Below are positions 55,214 through 64,000 of a stretch of 64,000 bases of DNA, one piece after another. Both the position numbers and the translations under genes were made by a program. The notes beneath the pieces were generated by a model, which ran no database searches, had not been told where the DNA came from, and saw only the letters and a program-made list of their open reading frames with translations. Within the stretch, counting starts at the first letter, position 1, and every line of letters begins with the position of its first letter. The DNA is from Desmodesmus armatus (Eukaryota > Chlorophyta > Chlorophyceae > Sphaeropleales > Scenedesmaceae): the NCBI GenBank assembly GCA_007449985.2, contig VIIQ02000090.1, forward strand, positions 1 through 64,000. The letters are read 5' to 3'.

Positions 55214-58200
55214 GCAGGATGGTTGGTGAGGAAGTGGCTCAGAGAGAAGGACAGGTCGCATGTCCTCAAAGCGGGGGATATGGGTGTTGAGGAAGAGGGG
55301 TGTGATGGTAGCCAACGAGGGGTGTTGGTGTGGGTGAGTGGGGTTTACGGGCTCACAAATTGTGTATATTAGGTTTGTTTGGGGCTGGTGTTGAGCTTGT
55401 TGAGGCGGGTGAAGCCCCTGGGCCTGTCTGCTGCTTTGAAAAAGCGGTTTGACCCTCGAACCCTTTGAGCGGCGTGTGTATCCTGACCCCTTGAGCGGCT
55501 TGTGTGAGAGTTTTCAAGAGCATGTGTGGCGGCCTGGTCTTGTGCAGGGGATTTCACAGGACCAAGTATAGATGCAATCTGGAGGGCTGTTGTTGGAATC
55601 TGCCTGGCTCCCTCGCACGGGGGTTGCTTCACTTTACGCGGCCTTGATCCTGAGTGCAAGGGTTTGATTGGTTGCTGTATATGTGCGCGTGTGGGCCTCT
55701 GCTTGTGCATGGCAAACAGCTTGCGGTGTACAGAGTGTGGCTATCAGGGTACCTGAAAGCACATAAGTGCACCTGGCCCCGGACTGGTTGTGTGCATGTG
55801 GGTGATAGTGGACTTTGGTTCAGGCGGGCAGGTTTTGGCGCGTAATGACACATCAGGGGATTATGGGACTTGTTGTGAAGGGTCTTGACAAGTGTAGGGT
55901 GTGAGTGGCAGTGTTGGGCTGCACAAATTGTGGCGGTATGGTTGCTTAGTTGAGGAGGCTGGAGCGGCAGGGTATGGGTGTCAAGCTGGCTTTTGCAGGA
56001 CCGGGTTGCATCTGTGTTCGCATGTCCGTGCATTTCAGGTCCCCTCCATGCGTCTACAGTGCCAGCACTGTTACCTTTGGGGCAGCACAGCTGCATGCAA
56101 ATGCACCTGCTTTCAGTTGTGATGTCACACCGGCTGGTGTCAGTTGCTGTTCCTGTTTGCTGGTACCCGACCATGCATGCGACGTCCCATTTTGGAGCCA
56201 GTACGGCTCATAGGGCAACATACGTGCTGCTGGGAGTTGAGCGGTGCAAGTCAGTTGAGTGCGCTGCATTGCATGTCTGGGGTTGGCAGCTGGGCGGCTG
56301 TGCTGCTTGATTGGCATGATGGCGCTGCACATGGAACACGCGTACCCCCAAACATGCCGTGCATCATGGTGTGTTGCTGATCACAGTGCAGTTGGGTTTG
56401 GTGAGACCAACTGTCATGGAGCTGTTGTCAACACCGTGACAACTGACCGGTGTGCTGCTTGATTGGCATGATGGCGCTGCACATGGGACATGCACTATCT
56501 CCAACGTGCTATCTATGGCTCGCCCATGCATCACGATGATCTCAAAATATCACCGTGATCACCTCTGAGAGCAGCTGGGGTCGAGAGACCGCCTGTCATG
56601 TAGCCGTTGTGTCATCACCGCAAGCCATTGTGTAATCACTGCTGCTTCAGCGGTGCACATTGCATGCTGTATTGTGGCTGCTGCTGCACTACCAGCTGCG
56701 GCCGTTGTACAACACCTGCTGCCTTACCAAGGGATTGGGGACAGGGTCTGCAGCACATGCAGGCACACCTCTGACCTGCCTTGCAATGCAGGCGTTGTAC
56801 ATTACTACTGAGCGTGCAGGACACAGCGGTTGCATGTGCGCAGGTTGTACATCACCTGCTACTGACTGGGATTGTGTGCCCTCTTGGGCTGAGCATGGGT
56901 AAAACGTCAGGCAGTTTTGGGCGTGTGGCAGTTTTGGGTGTGTGGATGGACATGCTCCTGCATCATCTATGACACATGGGTGCATGCCTCCGACCTATCC
57001 TGCTGCGACTGCTTGTCCCCTTCTGAGCGCTGCAGCTGATTGGTTGCAGTTGGTTGCCAAGTGGATGTTGTCCCTGGCCATCATACCATCCATACCTCCC
57101 ACCAGTCAGTCAGTCAGTCGGTCCACCCATCACCCTCAATCCATCTCCTTCTGCGTGGCGAGCATTTTGTTGGGGTTGACAACTCTGTTTCGCCTGGATG
57201 CAGGTGGACGCTATGTACTACTATGTGTTTTTACTGCATATGTGTGCCGACATGTGTGCTTGTTTGTGTGAGTGCATTGCTTTTGAGTGTTGTGGCAAGG
57301 GTAGGCCGGGCAGACCCTTCCTGTGGGGTATTGTCAACAGCTGTGTGTTTGGTTTTTGCCTATGCATACACAAGGGTTTGGAGTTCCACTAGGCCTGCGT
57401 AGCCGACCAAACAACGGTGGTTTTGCCTGCGCAAGTGCAGCAAACAGTGCAGGCTGGGAGAGTGTGTGGATCCTGTAGTGACCCTATGTCACTGTGGGCT
57501 CCAGCACAGCATCTGAGGGGTGAATGTTGTACTGGTCAGTCGTATGCATAGCTTGAGTGTGGCCTGTTGACGTGCTGTGTGCAGCATGCTGTATGTGTAT
57601 ACTGTCACAAGGCGTCCTGCAAAGCTTTGGTGTGCGTTGCCTCTGGGCACTTCACTTGAAAAGGTGGTGGGCACAGGGGACATGCAGCCAGACAGCAGCC
57701 TTGCCCATCGTGTGTAGGTGTAAGGAGCTTCTCACATAGTATGTTGTGTGTCACATTCCTCAGGGGCTGTGCAAGGGCACGCCATGCAAGCAGTAGGGAT
57801 TGGTGTGTCTGGCGTGCTTTGGTAACGTTTGTTGAAGGCATGTTTGGCGCTGCCTGCATAGTCAGTGGTGCTGCTGCTGTGTGAATGGCCGCTGCCGCAG
57901 GGCAATTGGCATGTGATGCCTGGCTGTGGCTGACCACTGTGGCTGCACTGCAGCTGCATGTGCATGTATCAGGTTGATGAGCATCAGGTCGTGGAGCACA
58001 GCACGCCTCAGCATCATGCTACTGGAAGTGCAGGATGCCGGCCTGTCAAGTGCCAAGAAAAGCTGTGCACCAACCAAGGTTGACCGCCTGGCAGTTGCAA
58101 AGGTTGCATCGTATCAAGTAGATCCAAAACATGAAAGAGACCCAGGAGTCGCAACTGGCGCAGTGATTGCTGCAGAAATGCACTGCCACAGTTGCCCTCT

Positions 58201-58752
58201 GGGATGCTGCTGTCCCTGCTGGCCCACATCACCAGCTGTGCTGAATTGTCCCCATCGCGAGCCCAAAAACAACCTGGAACCCTCCTCACATTTACATAGG
58301 GCCTCCAATTGACATCCAGTTCAAGCTGTACCGTATGTGACCTGGAATACGGTACGGATCAGCCCTGCCTTGGGTATGGTTAGTCAGAGACGTGTGATGG
58401 CATCTGTCAGTTCGAACTGCACATCTCCTTTATAAGTCTCTGACAGACTCAGTTCAGGGGAGTTCTTTCAACCTCCAGGCTGTCCTGTGTTAGGTCAGCA
58501 ACGGCTTTAGCACTAGTGATGCCTACGGAGTTTGGCGATTTTGTCCAAACTTAGTCTGACCGAAGTTTCGATGATAGATCCCAAAACTCCTGAAGAGTTT
58601 CGGCACACACGTCCTATCTTCCGAACCTGAAAGTTGGGTTGTTGCCACTGGCAGTGGCCCACTGCTGGTCCCAAGAACAGCTGTATCGCACGTAATGCAT
58701 TCTCTTTTTCTTTCCTCTTGTAGACAATAGGCTTGTCCCTGTTTCAATACGT
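55214..58752. other. 3.5-kb region without a supported gene; degenerate repeats
   Basis: No spliceable coding series seen on either strand. A block of about 35 bp (TGCTGCTTGATTGGCATGATG...) occurs at about 56300 and 56451, inside a degenerate duplication of roughly 150 bp. A GTTGTACA motif recurs at about 56704, 56794 and 56844. Inverted 9-mers GTCAGAGAC/GTCTCTGAC lie near 58383 and 58436. The last few hundred bases should hold the 5' end, and if present the left terminus, of the KDZ element. Confidence 0.6.
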
Positions 58753-61700
58753 ATGGACGATGATCATGTTCAGCATATGCAGCAAGTGGATCAGCTGTTT
58801 GCAGCAGCATGCTGTCCAGCACCTAAACGCAGGCAGACCTCCAGACAGACACAGCCCTCTAGACAGGCAGCACAAAGCAGCAGCAGCAGCAGGCCCAGGG
58901 CTGCAGGGGGACTGGGAGGACAGCAGCATCAGGGTAGGGCAGCTGCTGCACAGACGTTCCAGCCTCACCATGATGCAGGCCAGCCCGGGGTGCAGCCCAT
59001 GGATGCACACAGTGAATACGCACAGGCAACAGAGGGGCAGCAGCACAACCACCAGCAGCAGCAGTTCGATATGCACGAGCAGGCAGCACTTTTGGAAGAG
59101 TGCATACAGCAGTCCATCCCAGCGGGTGAGCAGCTGGCCGCTGCTACAGCAGCAAGGAAGCGCGAGCAGCGAGCCAAGAAGAAGCAAGATAGTCTTGCAA
59201 GGTGGCGCCAGGAGTCCCCCTACATTGCGCAGAGAGCCCTGCACCAGCTGGCCTCGCCAGCACAGCAGACCTGCAGCAGCTGCCAGGGCAGCTGTGCTGA
59301 GATCAGGTGCGCGCACATCGCTCTTTCAGCAAGCTGGCGCCAACAGCAGTACACCTGTAGCTGTGCTGCGCAGATTGGGGGCATGCTGTGCCCCCAGTGG
59401 TCGCTCTTGCACCTGACATTGTGACGGCTGGCTTTGCAGGTGCTGGTCATGCAACCCTGGCGGGGGCACAACGGCCTTCTGTGAGGCTTGTGATGCAACT
59501 CAGCACAGAGGCGTGCACATGCACAAGCGCGAGAGGCACACTGGCGGCTGCTGGCAGCAGTTGCCATATGCAGCAGCATCAGGTACACTGCTGAGAGGCT
59601 GATGACTGGCTTGCTTCTGCTTGCGTGTTTGCTGCTTGCTTGCTTGCTTGTTTGGTTGCTTGGCTTGGTGCCGATATTGATAGCTTTCCCACCTGGCCTG
59701 ACAGGCTCGGGTACGTTGAGTAGCAGGCCCTGTGGGCGCCTTCATGAGCCCTTGGCTCGCTGGCGAGCTGGCGAGCGCTGAGGGTGGGACCTTGTCCTCA
59801 TCACCTGTACTGTACTGTACTGTGTACTGTACTGCTTGATTGCCTTCTTCCTTGCGTGCCTGCTGGTTGCCCTGCTCACCGCTTCTCCACCTGCTGCGCT
59901 GCCCTGCCACTGCCGATGTCCTTGCTGTTATAGCGTACTTCACTGTTGCACCGCAGTGTGCCGGTAGCGGCGGCGAGTGCCCTGGGCAGTTTGGTGTGCA
60001 TGCACAGGAGGCAAAGCCGATGTCATACATCTGCAGGCGTAAGTCTGTCAGCCTAGCTGTACCCTCCGATTTTCTTATTTGCTGCTTGTGTATGCCCATC
60101 GCAGTAGACTGTTCAGCCAGACAACTAGGGCACAACCGTGGATTCCAGTGACCCAACATCTGATGTGCGGCCCTAGTTCGCTCCTGGGTCCTGCCTGTTG
60201 TTTTGTAGTGTTGTTCTTTGGATCTTTGCCAGTCCTGCTACCCACCCTACCTCCCAGACTGTTCACTTACCTGTCTTGCATGGGGCGTGCTCAGTGAGTC
60301 ATAGTGCTGTTGTCGCTGTCAGCATGATTAGTTGGTGTACTCTGCTCATCCCCTGCAACACAGTGCGCCTGGCACGTACATGAACGGACATGCTGATGAT
60401 GCTGGTGTTTGTGTTTGTATCTACAGGCGGTGTGATCCAGGTACTGCGTGTCAGCTTCCGGTGCCAGCTGTGTGACACAGTGACGTGGCAGCAGCCTCTG
60501 GACTTCCTGCAGATTGGTGCTTGGCCAGCTTCCCTCAGCAACATGATGAAAACCATAGTGGAGGTTGACCTGTTGCAGCAGTGGGACTCACACAGGCTCA
60601 GCAACCCTGCAGCAACGCTGAGTGGGTTCCTCAAAGGCGTAGAGCACGCGGCAGCAGCAACCTGCAGCATGCCGGTAAGGAAATGCGATCGGTTAGTGGT
60701 CGGTTGGCTGGTAGGATTGGATGATGTCTAGGTACATGCCAGAGACCAAGTGGCTATTGTTCTAAGAACCTTGGCATGTGTGCTTGTATCATGGTGTGCA
60801 TGCGTGCTGCCTGCACCTGAGGAAATCTCGGTGAGTCGGTGGTGTCAGTGCCTTGACTGCTTGCCCCTCACAAGCCACACACACACACCACCCCCTGTGC
60901 CTGCCTTCTCTGTTTCCAACAATCCCCAACCCAGGTGCTGCCCATCAATCGCGCAGCATTCACTGTGGCACACGCTGAATGGAAGAAGCTGCAGCTGGAA
61001 ACCCGCATGCACGTGGGGCAGCTGAAGGATCTGGAGTGCCCTGCCTGCGTGCCTGGCGAGCGAGCTGTACATGGGGACGGCAACCAGAAGCTGTACACCT
61101 GGGACCGTGACAAGGAGGCCTCTCGTGAGCCGTACTACAAGGACGTCCTGTTTGTCCCTGCAGAGCTGGTGGACCAGGACATGAAGGCGGTTGGCAAGAT
61201 CCTGAAGAACGAGGTAGGCGCCTGCTGAGCATGGGCTGCATGTCCCTGCATATCAAGTGTGCACTCTAACATGCACGCATGATACCTAACAGTCTCAAAC
61301 GCTGCTTCTTATTGTATCCTGCACAATGCTGTGAAGTACCTGCTTCACTGTCCGATGCCACTTGCATGTATGTGGGTCTGGTTGCATCTGCGGTACCAAC
61401 TGCATCATCAGCACTGTGCAAAAGGAGAGGTCACCAGCTTGCTGTTCTGCTGCCTGTCTGCTGTTTGGCGGCGTACTGTGCAGCGTGCTGACACACACTG
61501 TGGCGGCCATTGGGCTGCAGCCAGCAACTCGTCACGGCGCAGGGAGAAGCAGGAGATCACAGGCCGCTACTTCCTCACGGATGCACGCCATGGTGGTCCA
61601 GTTGCAGCCCTCAACCAGATCCGCACTGGCGAGCGCTACTCGTACGCGCTGACTCTGGCTCTGGCAGCAGCTGCGCAGCAGGTCGGGCTGCGCCAACTGC

Positions 61701-63329
61701 ACATTGACATCATGTGCAAGTGGGCAGTGTGGTTGCACCGTCTCAACAGCAACATCCAGCACCTGCGCTCCACGGGTCAGCTTGGTGCAGACGCAGCAGT
61801 GCTCAACCTGTCAGATCGGCTGGCGCAGCTCAGCAGCAGCGGCCAAGACATTTGCAGCACCCGCCTGGTCCACTCTGCTGCCCACGGCAGCCTGCACGCG
61901 CAGTCATGCCAGGTGCGCACCCAAGTTGGGTTGTTACTTGCACACCCGGAGTCACACTGCAACACTCACTGCCAGCTGCAGGTACACCTGAGTCCCAAAC
62001 GCAGGCATGTTGCATGTACAGTCACTGATAGTTGTTGTCATGTCTGTGCATCAACTTATAATCGCATGTGAATTTGATTGCTGCAGGTGCTGTATCAGCC
62101 TGGTGCGGTCGATGGTTGCGGCAAGACGGCTGGCGAGGCAGGGGAGCAGCTGTTTTCAGGCCTTTCACCCCTGGGACGCACCACATGCCAGCAAAGTGTT
62201 GCAGGTATGCTGCTTGCTGCACTGACACAGAGCACGTGGCAAGGAGCTGCCATCCTTAACCCAGCTGGGGCGGCTGCGCAGCTTCTCACTCTTCACTTGT
62301 GTGCCTTGTGCAGGCTCCACGGACGTCATCACTGAGCACTGCGTCGAGGTCGGGCGCAGCAAGCGTGCTGGGCAGGCTGATTTCCTGGTCGGCAAGATCG
62401 TCAAGTACAAGAAGATGCTGCCGCCAGCCATCGCCACCCTCCAGCAGCAGTTGAGCGGTCTCACACAGCACCCTCCAGAACAGCGATCGGGCTTTGTGCT
62501 GCGAATGCGGGACGCTTTGAAGGCTCATGCAACAGGTGACCGCAACTGCGTCACGGCCAGCTCAGTCTTTTGTAGGCATACTGTCTGTATGCCTACTGTC
62601 TGTGTGCCTACTGTTGCCTGAACGTGTACACCCCGGTGGAGTTAACTGATAAATGCGCTTGTCTCATGTGCAGCCGAGATGAAGGGCACTGCCCCACACC
62701 AGGAGGTGCTGGAGCTCTTCTCCCTAGCACGCAGCCGCCTGGATGCGCCCCTGCTGGACAGGTTCCTGAACAGCAGCTCACAGCCACATGCACAAGCAGC
62801 AGCAGGAGAAGCGCCAGTGGAGGTAGCCCGCATGGTGGCCAGCATCGCCAGGCCCAGCACCGGCAAGATTCACCAGCTGGCCAAGTCTGTGCTGCAGGAG
62901 CGCAACGACAACAGGTACAGGGAGCCTGTACACTTCCTGGAGGCTCCACCTGGCAGGCACACTGTGTCCATCTGTGTCAAGGTTCTGTCCCCTGCATCCT
63001 GCCCCGCCCTGTTTCACCTACTTGCATAGTGGCTGCTTTGCAACTGCACGGAAACTATGTTGTGTATGTGTACACGAGACATGACATGTTCTGTGACCTT
63101 CAGGTACAAGCAGCTGCTGGCTCAAGTGGCACAGGGCTTGCCAGCCCTGGCCAACGTGTTTAGCCCTACTGAGGCGCAGGTCATCCAAGCCCTGTTCAGC
63201 ACCGCTGCTGAGGCGTCCATTCTCACCATGCAGAACAAGATTGAGGCAACGTGCTACAACTTGGGCAAGCAGGCTGGCAAGAGAGATGCTGCAGCAGGTA
63301 TGGCACACTCCCACATGAACTGCTGCTGA
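58753..63329 (+). CDS. KDZ (Kyakuja-Dileera-Zisupton) family transposase
   Basis: Nine exons in phase: 58753-59306, 59440-59582, 60427-60674, 60935-61213, 61484-61912, 62087-62204, 62314-62535, 62674-62914 and 63104-63329, about 819 residues to the TGA at 63327-63329. Seen in KDZ order: a Gln-rich N-terminus; a Cys/His cluster RCWSCNPGG ... FCEACDATQHRGVHMHKRER (about 185-217); FRCQLCDTVTW ... GAWPASL; CPACVPGE with the DGNQKLY motif; CGGHWAAASN ... ARHGGPVAALNQIRTGERYSY; IDIMCKWAVWL; HSAAHGSLHAQSCQ; and AGEAGEQLFSGLSPLGRTT. The DGN, DIMCK and GE-EQ motifs carry the likely acidic catalytic residues (inferred). The frame is intact over nine exons, so it is either a live element or a captured gene. 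An upstream exon may exist, since the frame is open to an acceptor at about 58721. The last exon could instead splice at 63297. Confidence 0.85.
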
Positions 63330-63892
63330 CAGGTGACAAGTCTGCTGCTGACTGCTGACAAGTCTGCTGCTGCTGCTGGCGGTGCTGCTGCTGACAGGGG
63401 CTCTGGGGCTGCTGGCGTGGCTGCTGCTGGCATGGTCCCTGCTGCTGGCGCGGCCGCTGCTGCTGCTGCTGGCATGGTCCCTGCTGCTGGCGCGGCCGCT
63501 GCTGCTGGCGCGGCCGCTGCTGCAGCTGCGGCCGCTGCTGCAGCTGCGGCCGGTGGGGGCTGCTGCTGCTGTGGTGGCCCGCCTGCTGCCTGGGCACCTG
63601 CATCATCATAACAGCATTCGAAGCAGGCAGTCAGGGGATGCTCAGCCAGTACTGAACACCCATGGCGGTGCGTGTCTATCCCCGTCAACCCACAGTGCAA
63701 CCCACCAGTAGTGATGTTCTGGCTTTCCGCAAACTCCAGGTGCGCCACCAAGTGAGGGAGGTCTGGCATCAGCACGTCCTTGGCGATGAACTCCACTGTC
63801 TCCTCCAGCTCCTGCACCTCGTCCCTCTCGTTCTTGAACATGCCCCTCCAGTGGCTGTTGGCTGGCTGGTTGATCAGGAACCGTGCAACAGC
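63254..63892 (-). CDS. C-terminal exons of an unknown leftward gene (5' part outside window)
   Basis: Exons 63706-63892 and 63254-63597 are in phase. The first encodes ARFLINQPANSHWRGMFKNE ... EETVEFIAKDVLMPDLPHL, helical and charged, unlike a repeat. The second is Gln/Pro/Ala-rich low complexity (PPQQQQPPP, long Ala runs, two GTMPAAA repeats) ending in a stop at 63254-63256. An acceptor-like TTATGATCCTCAG near 63990 suggests a further exon at the window edge. I do not recognise the family. The final exon overlaps the last exon of the KDZ gene on the other strand. Confidence 0.5.
   Translation of the reverse strand, partial: AVARFLINQPANSHWRGMFKNERDEVQELEETVEFIAKDVLMPDLPHLVAHLEFAESQNITTGGLHCGLTGIDTHRHGCSVLAEHPLTACFECCYDDAGAQAAGGPPQQQQPPPAAAAAAAAAAAAAAPAAAAAPAAGTMPAAAAAAAPAAGTMPAAATPAAPEPLSAAAPPAAAADLSAVSSRLVTCQQQFMWECAIPAAASLLPACLPKL
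63334..63555. repeat. GCTGCTG/GCGGCCGCTG minisatellite
   Basis: Degenerate 3- to 30-bp units (CTGCTGGCGCGGCCGCTG, GCTGCGGCCGCTGCTG). They lie in the Ala-rich last exon of the leftward gene. Open frames on the + strand here are artefacts. Confidence 0.85.
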
Positions 63893-64000
63893 CTGAACAG
63901 ACACACAGCAGCAAGAGTGGTGGTTGGTGGTTGAAAGGCTGGGCTGCAGCTTTGCCTGTGCTCCTGCTGCTCTTCATGCACCTACCCTGAGGATCATAAG

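Overview
This is nuclear DNA of an intron-rich eukaryote, most likely a chlorophyte green alga. The group is inferred, not proven. The evidence is GT-AG introns of a few hundred bases in almost every gene, GC-rich coding exons beside GCA/CTG-type simple repeats, Gln- and Ala-rich insertions in proteins, a plant-type interstitial telomere repeat (CCCTAAA) and a KDZ-type transposase. A member of the Sphaeropleales would fit. I built the gene models by hand from splice sites and checked reading-frame phase across the introns.

Layout. 1-8205: a tandem array of a 2508-bp unit with a TIR-bounded module. It ends 26 bp from a splice donor of the next gene. 8232-17398 (-): 22 consecutive phase-consistent exons of SMC6 (ATPase head N-half, coiled coils, hinge). 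The C-terminal head is not in the window and would lie left of base 1, beyond the array. 17827-20025 (-): exons for a Tudor-like module and a long Gln-rich, NLS-bearing segment that splice in phase into SMC6, so they may be its N-terminal extension. 21001-21990: a decayed duplicate of the Tudor-like module. 22-25.8 kb: mostly non-coding, with two orphan exon candidates. 25915-34876 (-): a 16-exon gene for a Crypton-type tyrosine recombinase with a GCR1_C-like domain.

The right half is mostly on the + strand: two tandem F-box-like/LRR paralogues (36401-38247 and 39292-41175), a nucleoside-transporter-like membrane protein (42231-47606), a small secreted Cys-containing protein (48005-49139), a DGAT2-type acyltransferase (49812-55213) whose introns hold eight degenerate copies of its own exons, a 3.5-kb gap, and a nine-exon KDZ transposase (58753-63329). 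A leftward gene (63254-63892, continuing past the window) overlaps the transposase tail to tail.

There is no operon logic here. The themes are mobile-element biology (TIR array, Crypton-type recombinase, KDZ transposase), a chromosome-maintenance gene carrying a large array in an intron, lipid and nucleoside metabolism genes, and strong local duplication at scales from 21 bp to 2.5 kb.
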